Source: Impatiens glandulifera | Taxonomy: Eukaryota > Streptophyta > Magnoliopsida > Ericales > Balsaminaceae | Length of the DNA stretch: 64,000 nt | Assembly (NCBI RefSeq): GCF_907164915.1 | Contig: NC_061862.1 | Location: 142,033,913 to 142,097,912 of the forward strand | Direction: 5' to 3' | Shown here: piece by piece, positions 18,430 to 28,207 of the stretch | How positions within the stretch are numbered: position 1 is the first letter of the stretch | Layout of the letters: each line of letters opens with the position of its first letter | Translations under genes and position numbers: made by a program | The notes under the pieces: model-generated | Seen by the model: only the letters and a program-made list of their open reading frames with translations | The model's database searches: none | What the model was told of the DNA's origin: nothing

Positions 18430-21243
18430 ATGGGTCGTGATTCGGCGTTGTTCAAATTATACTCTCAAGTGGATTTCGAGGAGATCCGGCAGAATGGGAC
18501 GACCGGGGCAAAAGAAGTAGTTGACCGGCTGATTAAAACCGGTTTGGGATATCTTCTAGACGGTCCTCACGTCATTTACAAGGAAGCGGTCGAAGAGTTC
18601 TTCAAAACCGCAACCATCTCCTACGATAGGATCATCGCAACGGTTTGCGGTTCCCAAGTTGAGATCACCGAAGCAGTGGTGGCCGAGAGTTTGCGTCTCC
18701 CAACTACCGGCATGGACGCAATGGCAGAGATGGACGATGATACTTTCAAAACCGCTTGCCGCATCTTATCGGCAACCAAAAAGCCGGTTACCACATCCGG
18801 AAAGAAACAAATGCTGAAACCGGAGCTCATCCCGGCATGTGACGTTTTTGCCAGGGCGATACTGACAAGGGGAGGAAATTTCAGCAATCTAACCAGAGAC
18901 AAAATCAAAATGATATTTCGTCTAATGGAAGGAACAGAGGTCAACTGGGCAAGATCGGTATTCAGCAACCTCATGGAAATGGTAAGATCTGATTCAGCCA
19001 GGTCGTGGGGGTATGCCGTACAACTCGGTAAGATCTTCTTACACTTGAACATCAACGTCGGTCCCGGTGTTGGGATAATAAAACGCTGCATCATTCGATC
19101 GAGGCAATTTCTTCCAAGAAAGCAGTCGGCCTCCAGTTCTTTAGGTGGCCCGCAAAGAAAGAAGAAAGCCGCAAAGAAAGATGCCCCGGCAAAAGAAAAT
19201 ACCGGAGGAAAGAGAAAAGAAAAGATAATCTTCGAAGACCCACCGCAACAAGCGGAAGATGAGGAGTGGGCCGATGAGGAAGCCGACACAGAGGGAACCG
19301 AGGATAGAACGGACCATGACAACGATCTTTCGGCTCGGAGTCCGAACGATGCCGAACAAAGCATCAATCCTGAGACCACCGAGGGTGAAGAAAGGATTGA
19401 TACAGGGGCTGATGAAGGCTACAACCGGGAAGAGGCCGATGAGGCCGAGGCCGAAGAATTAGCCCAAAATATCTTTCAGGGCATTATCAAAAGAGACGAG
19501 GAGGTTATAGACTTGTACTTGGAGTGGCATGAGTACCGGTTCGACACAAAATATAAGGATATCCTACCGCACCTCCCGCAACAGAACTGCATCGAGAGAT
19601 TGGAGGAAGTAGAGGACATGATCCTACGTCTCACAAGATCCAATACCATTCAGGAGGTACAATGCCGAACTTGTCTCCTGATACCGAGAAGCCGACTTCG
19701 GAAACTAAGAAGGCGCATCCGGAAAATTACGGAGGAGTATACCGCAGGGGGATCGGTGTCTACCGTGGCGCCGCGAGTATTAGCAAAGCTCGAGAGCGGC
19801 AAACTGGAAATACATCAAGAGATAAAGCGGCTAGAAGCCATATGCAATCAGAAACAAGTTCCGGTGTATACCGCTCCGGTCATCGAAGATTTTCCAATAG
19901 ACTGGACAACAACTTCAAGAGAGGACACTGAGACACCAAGGGACACTGAGACACCGATGCCAGAGGATGATGAGGTACCGACTTCAAAAACTGCTGAAGT
20001 ACAAATTTTAGAAGATGCCGAGGTACCAATCTCAGAAACTGCGGTAACGAACTTGGAGGATGCGGTCACATTAGAACCTCCTAATGAGAATGCTGCACTG
20101 ATGGACTCCGGTGAGAGAGCCGATCCTAATCCGACCGAACGGTCCCCTCCTACTCCACCACCGGAAGCCACCGTCTCAGTTCCCCCTAAGGAATGGATTG
20201 ATGACCGGTTCCAAGAGTTTGAAGCATCCGTTACGGGGCGGATTGATGAACAACTCAAGAAATTTGAAGTGTCCACATCAAGGCAGATTGAAGACCGGCT
20301 TCAGAAATTTGAGGCATCAATATCAGAGAAGATTGATGACCGCATACTTGAACACAACGTCTCTAAGCTTCAACCGCTCAAGGATAGATGCGAGAACATA
20401 TTCGATACGGCCATGCAGTTCGCCGATGTGACAAAGAAGGTTGTGGATCAACATCAAGCACGCCTAGCGGAACTCAGCACCGGACTGTGGGAAGAAGCCG
20501 GTGAGCGTGAGATATGTGCTCAGCATACCGCAGCTCTGGAGGGTATCACTTCGGATTTAAAGAAGGATCTCGAACGGGTCGACACGACAATCGACCGGGT
20601 CTCAGCGCTGGAAAAGACGAATGAGACTCTCATGGCCGAGGTAAAGGCACTAACCGAACAGATGGCCGAAATTCTGAAAGTTAAGGAAAATGCGGATGCC
20701 GCGGCTATAGAGGCTGATGCTCTAGTTGCTAAGAGAGTCCAAGAAAGGCTGGACGCCGAGGTTAGCAAGGATAAAGAGCCGCCGCGAGCGTCTCAGCTGA
20801 CCGAGGCAGAAGTAGAGACCGAAAGATTAAGAAGGGCCGAGATCTTATACCCAGGGTATGCTGCGAGAGTGGCCAGTCAGGCTGCGGAGGATGCCGCACG
20901 ACTGGAAAGAGAAGCACGAAGGTTGGACGGTTTTGCAAAGGAAAACGAGAAAAAGAAGAAGGCGGCCGCCTCCGCTTCAGCACCAGCCGCATCCGTTTCG
21001 GCACCAAAGAAAAGAAAGAAGACGGCTCCTAAGAAAGTTCGGATTGTGGAGATGCTCAATGAAATCTCTGAACCGGTCGAGACGGGTACTTCGCAGCAAG
21101 CCGACCTAGTCGAGGACGAAGTCGAAGAACAACTGCGGTCCCGGTCTAAAAGACCACGACCCTCCCAACAGTCCAGGCAACCGCAACCACCACCGCAACC
21201 GAAGAGAAAGAAGAGCGCCTATGAGTTCACAGACTCGGAATAG
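18430..21243 (+). CDS. Extra ORF 3 of element A: 937-residue protein with unknown N-terminal domain and coiled coil
   Basis: An intact frame from ATG 18430 to TAG 21241-21243. Residues 1-about 225 are the same domain as ORFs 1 and 2 (VDFEEI, TGLGYLLDG, VEEFFKTA, LRLPTTG, EVNWARSVF, VGPGVG). Then come a basic cluster (RKKKAAKK, about 243), an acidic region (about 270-350), an Arg-rich patch, and a Pro/Thr/Glu-rich region. Four 15-residue repeats at about 590-648 follow the pattern IDDRxQxFEASxSxx. A long coiled coil with Ala/Glu/Lys bias runs to about 845, then a basic tail with PKKRKKTAPKK and PKRKKSAYEF, likely nuclear localisation or nucleic-acid-binding signals. No membrane span or signal peptide was found, which argues against an envelope. 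Antisense frames inside it are shadows. Function unknown. Confidence 0.8.
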   Translation: MGRDSALFKLYSQVDFEEIRQNGTTGAKEVVDRLIKTGLGYLLDGPHVIYKEAVEEFFKTATISYDRIIATVCGSQVEITEAVVAESLRLPTTGMDAMAEMDDDTFKTACRILSATKKPVTTSGKKQMLKPELIPACDVFARAILTRGGNFSNLTRDKIKMIFRLMEGTEVNWARSVFSNLMEMVRSDSARSWGYAVQLGKIFLHLNINVGPGVGIIKRCIIRSRQFLPRKQSASSSLGGPQRKKKAAKKDAPAKENTGGKRKEKIIFEDPPQQAEDEEWADEEADTEGTEDRTDHDNDLSARSPNDAEQSINPETTEGEERIDTGADEGYNREEADEAEAEELAQNIFQGIIKRDEEVIDLYLEWHEYRFDTKYKDILPHLPQQNCIERLEEVEDMILRLTRSNTIQEVQCRTCLLIPRSRLRKLRRRIRKITEEYTAGGSVSTVAPRVLAKLESGKLEIHQEIKRLEAICNQKQVPVYTAPVIEDFPIDWTTTSREDTETPRDTETPMPEDDEVPTSKTAEVQILEDAEVPISETAVTNLEDAVTLEPPNENAALMDSGERADPNPTERSPPTPPPEATVSVPPKEWIDDRFQEFEASVTGRIDEQLKKFEVSTSRQIEDRLQKFEASISEKIDDRILEHNVSKLQPLKDRCENIFDTAMQFADVTKKVVDQHQARLAELSTGLWEEAGEREICAQHTAALEGITSDLKKDLERVDTTIDRVSALEKTNETLMAEVKALTEQMAEILKVKENADAAAIEADALVAKRVQERLDAEVSKDKEPPRASQLTEAEVETERLRRAEILYPGYAARVASQAAEDAARLEREARRLDGFAKENEKKKKAAASASAPAASVSAPKKRKKTAPKKVRIVEMLNEISEPVETGTSQQADLVEDEVEEQLRSRSKRPRPSQQSRQPQPPPQPKRKKSAYEFTDSE

Positions 21244-21384
21244 GGACTATCCTTCCTCTTCTTACTTGTCTTAGTATTTATGCTTTGTCTTTCGGTTATC
21301 TATAAATATATATAAAAGTCATTTTTGAATATCGGCCTTATTTTGCATTTCTACTTGGTTTTGATAATTTTTAATAAAATAATC

Positions 21385-21731
21385 AAAAAGGGAGAAATTG
21401 TTAGATAAATGATAGAGACTCTTCCACAAAACCCCTCCCTCAAAATTTTTCGAAAAAATTCTCTAAGTCTTTTTCAAAAATCGGCCAAACAAAACAACCG
21501 GCCTACGGTTGCAAACTTACATGATTTTGATAATTTTAAATAAAATAATTAAAAAGGGAGAAATTGTTAGATAAATGATAGAGACTCTTCCACAAAACCC
21601 CTCCCTCAAAATTTTTCGAAAAAAATTCTCTAAGTCTTTTTCAAAAATCGGCCAAACAAAACAACCGGCCTACGGTTGCAAACTTACATGATTTTGATAA
21701 TTTTAAATAAAATAATCAAAAAGGGAGAAAT
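21385..21731 (+). repeat. Reiterated purine-tract modules before the 3' LTR of element A
   Basis: The module AAAAAGGGAGAAAT plus the LTR-like start TGTTAGATAAAT occurs three times: LTR-like starts at 21399, 21565 and the true LTR start at 21732. The intervening units are 166 and 167 bp and nearly identical. Each unit starts with the first 12 LTR bases, diverges (GATAGAGACTC..), and ends with the next purine tract. The third tract is presumably the plus-strand primer; the others may be decoys or extra primers. Confidence 0.85.
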
Positions 21732-23046
21732 TGTTAGATAAATTCATACCGGTTCAAATAAACCTAACTTAAACAAACTTTCTATGCAGGAACAAGGAAC
21801 CGGACCGGATGAATAAGAAAACCAACTGAAGTAACCAAACCGGTCAAGCTACCAAACCGATCGAGTATACTTAGAACGTGACCGAACAAAGGAAGGATCG
21901 GCCAAAGCTCAAAACCGGAACCATCAAACAGCCGATCAATCCACAAGACAAACATAACCGGAAGAAGTCCGGTTACCTTTATTAAAAGACATTAGACCAA
22001 GTCAAGTGGCCGACCTGCACAAGAAGACACTTTGGGTATCTGTTGAGAATGATACCAAAGGAACAGACTGAATACTTCCACATCCATGCAAGTCTGAGGA
22101 AAGACTGTAGGCTGCAGAAAACAGTACTACCGGATCCTTCTACTTCGGGATAAGCCAGAGAGGAGATCTTCAAAGTACAGACAACTGTCCAAACAGACAG
22201 TGCCTACATCGAGTAAAAGACAAACCCGGCAGGTTTGCCTTACAGACCGGCAGGTCTGAAACAGGATGCCAGGTCTGAGATTGACCGTCAGGTCTGAGGA
22301 GAAGACCGCAGGTCTGAGATACTGAATCACTGCACCTCTGATCAGCCAATCAGATTCAAGGCAGTGAAATATGACCGTTGGCATATTTCACCTATAAAAG
22401 GAGGCAGTTGAAGAAGAGTAAATGCAGTTACAAAAGTGGGACATCAAGCTACATACTGTGGAACACATAGCTGGGACTAAGAGCATTTACTACAAGTGAT
22501 AACTGTGTGCTATTCTAGAAAGCCTAAGTGTTGAAAGTTAAAGTTTGTTCTACCATTTCGGTGTGAACTGTAAGAGCATTATCGAGCAGGAAATAAGTCT
22601 CGATCGGATTGTACTTGTATTCCTTAGTGAATATCCTTCTCGCGGTTTCGAGAGGAAGGGGTGACGTAGGAGTTTTATCTCCGAACATCCATAAAATCTG
22701 TTGTGTTATTTACTTTCTGCAGGCTTTGTTACATAACCGACTAATCTAATAATATCGCTCAAAACCGAATCTACATTAACCACACCAAGTATCCAGATTG
22801 CCGAAACCGACCCACCATCCTTCAAATTTCCATCTTCCGAAACCGATTCCGCCTATCATACAAGCATACCGCTTCAACCTGAAAGCAAACCTCTTCCGCG
22901 CTTGAACCTAGTTCAAGGGTTTGTGACAGGTTGTGTAGTATTGAAACCCCGGTGTTAATCTCTAACAGGATTAACCACCACCCTACGAGTGAGAACCGCT
23001 TACCGGTCCAACCCCCGGTCCACCAGCGGCGACCTAGATCCTAACA
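21732..23046 (+). repeat. 3' LTR of element A (1315 bp)
   Basis: Same length and ends as the 5' LTR, with eight transitions: two near 21980, then at about 22034, 22210, 22471, 22750, 22765 and 22792. The low divergence dates the insertion as recent. The base sequence right after it (ATACC) does not match the five bases before the 5' LTR (ATAAG) as a clean target duplication. Confidence 0.95.
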
Positions 23047-23304
23047 ATACCGTCAAGTGATTTGTTTGCTGATCTCAAGGCCTATGAGTTCGAGTTGAAC
23101 TCAAGGATTAAAGAAGATCAATCCACATCCATTATCATTGCCAAAGCGTTGGTGACTGCTGAAGAGTCATCTGCCGCTTCTGATGTGTAGACAGTTGCCC
23201 AACAGTTTAACAGCGATGCTATGTCTCTCTTTGTGAAGAAGTTTGGCGACTTCATGTAGAAGAGCAACTCTAACTCAAGCTCTTCAAATTCTAATGATAA
23301 TAAG
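23047..23304 (+). repeat. 11-bp filler plus right copy of the 247-bp flanking duplication
   Basis: 23047-23057 is short filler of unknown origin. 23058-23304 repeats 8747-8993 of the element B gag, including the same in-frame TAG codons, so those stops predate the duplication. Confidence 0.88.
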
Positions 23305-24291
23305 AAATCCAAAGTTAATGTTAAATGTTATAACTGTGGCATTCTAGGTCATTACCAATTGGAATATCAGAAGCCGAAGCGTGATGAGAAGAAAAAGGAC
23401 GATGAAAAGGAGCTAAAATCTCTTATGGTAGGGGAAGGGAAGAACAAACGATATTATAGTGACTCTTACTTCTAATCCAGCGACAGTGATGAAGACGAGG
23501 TTGCTTGTTTCATGGAAAGAGAAGAAGAAGAAACTCAGGAAACTGAGGTATTTGACTTCTCTTCTGAAAAATTTTCAAGGGAACAACTGGTAGCTGCACT
23601 AGATGACATGGTCATAGAGTATAGAAAGCTAGCAGAATCCTTAAATGAAATAAAATCTTCATCTAAAGTATCTCAACCGATTTTGTCTCAAACTCAAGAA
23701 TCAAATATTTTTGAAAAGAAAGTGGTAGAGATCTCATCTAAGAATGAGATACTCAAGGAACAGATTAAAACTCTTTTTTTTGAAAATAGAAGGTTAAACT
23801 ATGTTGTTAGTGTTTGGACAAGGTCTAAAGAAGGTGTCAAATATCATATTAGTCTGTTAAAACCTGCTGGATCTAGATCCGGTTTAGGATTTGATGGAAA
23901 TGACCCAAACCAGTCCTACAAAAAGTCAAACTCAACAACTGACAAGCTTAAGCCAATAAGTTTTGTCAAAGTGAGTGTGACTGATATTGAATCTGATCCA
24001 ATTCATGAAGAGGTAACTTTGAAAAATGAAATTCCTTATGTTCTGCCGACTGTTAGCTGAATGAAAAATAAGTTAGATGCAGCCATCAAGTATGGCAATC
24101 TAAAACCTGACTCAAGGTCAAGGAGTTTTAAAAGAAAAAAATCATCTTCAAAAGCTAAGGAATTAGTGGCTAGCAGGAAGACGTCTGCTAAGTCAAAATC
24201 ATACGCATTAATCACAACACAAAATGGGAAATCCATCAGAATAACTCAAATATGGATTCCTAAGGGACTGATTGATCGAGGACCCAATTGA
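23305..24291 (+). pseudogene. Element B gag, C-terminal part and linker (broken)
   Basis: Continues the gag frame of 8178-8993. The zinc knuckle at 23326-23367 reads CYNCGILGHYQLEY: the last Cys of CX2CX4HX4C has become Tyr, so zinc binding should fail. A stop (TAA) occurs near 23474. The clean stretch 23512-24060 is acidic, then Lys/Ser-rich with a heptad-like Leu/Ile pattern. After TGA 24058-24060 the frame runs on to TGA 24289-24291, ending IWIPKGLIDRGPN, the same linker as in element A. No protease DSG motif follows. Confidence 0.82.
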
Positions 24292-24616
24292 ATGTGGGTA
24301 CCAAAGTTTGTAAATATTTTCTTGTGTAGGTGATACAGGAAAGCTGCAGGAAGGAATCATGGAGCATACTCTTCTAAGTATACATTTTAGGAGATCAACA
24401 ATGGCCTTTTCCATTCTAGAGGAATAAGTCTTTTATGTTTTAAAAATATTTTTGGTCTTAAGGACCTCAAAACATTTGTTTATTAATTTTGTACAAAACT
24501 CTGCATGAGATTGAACAATTTTTTCTCTCTCAAATCTCTCAAGAACCCTAGATTTCTTCAATCTTCTCTCTAAGAAACCCTTGTTCTTTGTGTGTCTATT
24601 CGTATTCTTTCAAAAA
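24292..24616 (+). other. Pol-less junction and leader of the element B extra ORF
   Basis: Where pol should begin there are only about 325 bases without protease, integrase or RT motifs. The first part (to about 24310) still matches the gag-pol junction of element A (ATGTGGGTACCAAA, TTGTAAATATT). The last part (24520-24616) is pyrimidine-rich (TTTTTTCTCTCTC, ATCTTCTCTCTAAG), like the leaders of extra ORFs 2 and 3. No clear TATA box was seen. Confidence 0.55.
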
Positions 24617-27600
24617 CGGGCAACAAAAGAATCACACTCGGTCATTGTACTTTACAGTTGGACTTTCCTTCTATTTATACGTTCGATCAACAAGATGTGG
24701 TCGACATGTTCAGATCCCTTTAATATTCCGGTCTTGAGAAGTATCTCGGGGGCTGTTCATTTTCCACGAAAAGGAAGTCAGGGAGTTTATCAAATCGGCG
24801 ACTATGGTCGGCGATTCCATTACTGCAACGGTGAATGACACTGAAATTTATTTCAATGAAGCATCCTATGCGGAGTTCTTCGAACTTCCATCGGAGGGCC
24901 ATACATTCAACTTATCTCTGCCATCTGAAGTCATGGAAAAAATGAAGACGGTTTTCTCAGCGGACGGTTCGGAAATCTGATTAAACGGAAGTAAGAAGGC
25001 TCTTAAACCCCATTTTATTTTGTTGAATGATGTGGTTGCTAAAGCTCTTCAAGGGAAGGCAGGCTCTTTTCATCTCTATAGTCAAGACCGTTTTGACTAT
25101 ATGAAAGCCATCTCAAAAGGGATTCAGGTCAACTGGGCCTCAACGTTGTACCTAAACCTGTGTGCGACGATTCACCCCAAGAACAGAGAAATTGTGAGCT
25201 TTGTCGCTCAACTTAGCCGTCTGCTGGAACACTTATGAGTTCCCATGGGGGATTCTGAGCCAATCAATTTTATCCGTGTGTATAATGTCTTCACTATTGC
25301 CAACACCCTTGTCCGAATGAAGAACAACAAGGAAACGTTATCTGGAGCATCAAGTCAACAAACAGGTGGAAGGTCTGTTACTCGTCCCAAACAACCGGCG
25401 GCTTCTATCTTGTCGACAAGAGTTAAAAAAACGAGAATCGACAATGAATCAGAGGCTAGTTCCACTAGTCTGAAAATTTATTCGAAGAAGGACTCTAGAA
25501 TAGTCGAGTCAGAGTTAAGTAAGGTCCCGTAGAACTTGTTGTTGTTCCAATGTCTCCCATGTCTCCAGACGCGAGTCAGTTAAGAAAACCCGCTAAGTCC
25601 TCCGTTTCAAAAGTAGAAAAATCAAAGGCGCCCAGGGCGTCTACGTCTTTGAAAGCATCATCTAAGGTAACCCTTCTCCATCTTAGGCCGAAGTGCATAA
25701 GTTTGATGTTCCTATGTTGGAACAAGATAAATTTGTTTTTGTTCCTGTTGAGTCAGTTGGTCCAAACATTGATAATTTTGACAAAGATCAATCTCCTGTC
25801 CGTCAAACTCTCTTAGTAGTTATTGAAGCTACAGCTGTTCTCGAACCAGAGCAAGGTGTTGTCCTTACCCTTGCTACTGGTGATGCATCTGAAAAAGCTC
25901 TTTTTGTGCCAGTTGAAGAGCCCCCTGTTTCCAATCTTGTTCAAGTAGAGTCCGTAGTGATTGGAAAGATTGTTTAGTCAGAACCCACGCCTGGGCTCTT
26001 TACTAAACCTCTTTCGGCTCATAAGCTTATGCGAGCCACTAGAAAAGCTGTCGGAATAACATTTGGGGAACCAAGGCCCACTCCAAAGCTTGTTGAGGTC
26101 ATTGGAAAAAGGAAGGATATTGCTACCGACTCAAATGAGGAGGTCTCTGAAACGACTTGCATTGTTGACCTTATGATGGATCAAGCCAAAATAAAAGTTG
26201 CTGAAAAGACCAAGATCTTTAATACTTGGGTATTGAATAGAATGTCTGTTAGGTATGATGAGGTCATTAAGGGAAAAAATATAAACAGTCAATGGTTGAA
26301 GATGGTCAACGTTGAAAAGAGAGTCCTAAAATGGGCTAAGACATCGGAAGTATATGAAGCTCTTAAGAGAAAGGAGCTGGTTGAAGCAAATTCGAGAGGT
26401 CGAGCTCTTTTTCCGATCCTTCAAGTCAGAAGAGACAATTTTAATCCTCTTGAGAAGAATGCTGATGCAGAGGAGAATGCTCTGAAAAGATTAGATGAAA
26501 TCATGCAAGACTACATTTCTACCATTTTCCGGTACGTTTATGGAGCAAATTGATCCAGGGTTAGTCCTTTTGAAAGTTCCTCAGATGAAGATGAATTTAT
26601 GGATCTGTCCGATGATCGTGATTGTGTTTTTCCGGAAGATGAGCAAGTTGCTGCTCTTCTTATAGAATTGGGAAATTTTTCAGCTGAAGAAAAACGTTTA
26701 ATGGCTCAACCCAAAATTGAGAAATTGTGGAACCAGCTCAATCCAATCCTATTATTGGAGAAGAAGAATTCAATTTGGAACCTGTTCAAACTCTTATTAC
26801 CCAAAAAGAATAAGCTCTAGAGTCCCCTGTTCTCGAATCAGAGGCATCTCTAAAAAAAGAAGCTGATGTCAGTCAGCCTAATGAAGCACGATCTGAGGGG
26901 GAATCCTCAAAATATAAGGAATCAGATAAAAGTCCCTCATCTAAGGGGGAACAAGATAAAAATGATACGTCTTCCGAAAGTTCTTAAGACTCTCCTCAAA
27001 CATTTCCGGGTATCACTACTGCGAATATTCATGACGATGTTGTTAACCTTCCTCATCATTCAGATTGTTCGTTCGATAAGATTCACAAAGTATGTGAAGA
27101 AATTTTGGGTGATGAAGAAGAGAGAAAGTCTAGAAGTGATTCAGAGAAGGATGAACCAGAACAGTCCCTGCAGGTTCACACTCACTTCAGTCCCATTCGG
27201 ACCGCTCCAGCAAACTCTCAAGAAATTTTATCAAATTAAGGAACATCTGATGGTGGTGAAAAGCTTATGAAGTCAATGACAGCAATGATGAACACCCTTC
27301 AGAAGAATATGAATGAAATGCAATCTAACATGGTGAAAATTATGAAGACTCAGAAGTCAAACAAGAAGGAATTTGCATCTCTTCTTAAAACTCATAATGA
27401 AATGGAGCAAACCTTGAAGAGGAACATATACGAGATCAATACCCTCAACAAGACTTACACCAAATTTGAAAAGAATTCTCCAGACGGTAGAGCGATTTGA
27501 TCGACTACGAAAGGGAAAACGCCATTGAACTCCATAATGAAGTCATGGATGGAATGAGTCTGCTTCAAAGTCAAATGGTCGAGATTCAAGGTCATATGAG

Positions 27601-27922
27601 CAGGGTTGATGCTGAGCGATTGGAACAAGTTGATTCCTTTGCAATGCAAATTCAGGCAGTTGAAGATGCTAAAGCAGCTGCTAATAAAAAGAAGAACCTC
27701 ATTTCCCGTGGCGATGATAATGTTAAAAAGGGGGAAGGAAGTTCTAGATGTGGTAGTAGAAGCAGAAGAGATGGTGGTGTTTCAACAGGAACCAGATCAA
27801 AGAGAAAGCAAACTAGTGATGAAAGCGATAGGACAATCAAAAGAGGCGGAGGTCGCAACAGTGACCGTGGTGGTAGAACTGGTGGAAGTGGTCGTGTGGT
27901 CATTCTCTCCCTCCTTTTCTAA
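24617..27922 (+). pseudogene. Element B extra ORF (broken), homologue of element A extra ORF 3
   Basis: Several frames together restore the same architecture as ORF 3 of element A. There is an N-terminal domain with LDFPS, SGLEKYLG, VREFIKSATM, FFELPSEG and IQVNWASTLYLNL (24640-25240), then a Ser/Lys/Arg-rich middle (25245-25700). A central region at 26029-26553 is not present in ORF 3 as far as I can see. A Met/Lys/Glu-rich coiled coil (27267-27660) and an Arg/Gly/Ser-rich basic tail (27700-27922) follow. In-frame stops (near 24720, 24978, 25236, 25530, 25976, 26551, 26818) and frameshifts break it. It is clearly old compared with element A. Function unknown. Confidence 0.7.
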
Positions 27923-28207
27923 ACCTTCTGAATAGTGAAGAATTTAGCGGTGAAGGATTCAACTACCCAATCGACCCACTCGTGAAAAGGGAAGATCAAT
28001 AATCTTTTTCTCCTAAACTTCTTTTGTTGGTTTGTGAACTTGGTTTATTAAACCGGGTTTCTGAATGTTGGTTTTTGAAACTGAATGTTGGCTTTTGGAA
28101 CTTATTTCTGTAGTTGGTGAACAAGTTTTACTCTTTATTTAAATTGGATGGATATCTATCTATTTAATTGTGCAAAGTTTTAACATCATCATCAAAAAGG
28201 GGGAAAT
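27923..28207 (+). other. 3' untranslated region and polypurine tract of element B
   Basis: Short TTGG(T/C)TTTTGAA repeats, then ATCATCATCAAAAAGGGGGAAAT (purine tract at 28194-28207) abutting the 3' LTR. Only one purine tract is present here, unlike element A. Confidence 0.7.

Larger units (their letters stand above)
8994..23046 (+). mobile_element. Element A: 14-kb Copia retrotransposon with three extra ORFs
   Basis: The 14,053-bp element has two 1315-bp LTRs differing at 8 positions by eye, an initiator Met-tRNA primer site, gag, pol in Copia order (protease, integrase, reverse transcriptase, RNase H), three extra ORFs and reiterated purine tracts. It sits in the gag of element B. Extra ORFs after pol, repeated purine tracts and large size recall the Sirevirus (SIRE/Maximus) lineage, an assignment from memory that a reverse transcriptase tree would settle. 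It is young but not intact: a stop in gag, a stop in RNase H, and damage in extra ORFs 1 and 2. Confidence 0.93.

Noticed and set aside
18621..19379. 252-residue open frame on the minus strand
   Set aside because: Shadow of extra ORF 3; Ser/Phe-rich complement of Glu/Lys-rich codons.
16019..21243. Envelope-like gene downstream of pol
   Set aside because: I looked for a signal peptide or hydrophobic spans in all three extra ORFs and found none; the long charged coiled coil and basic clusters fit a soluble protein better.
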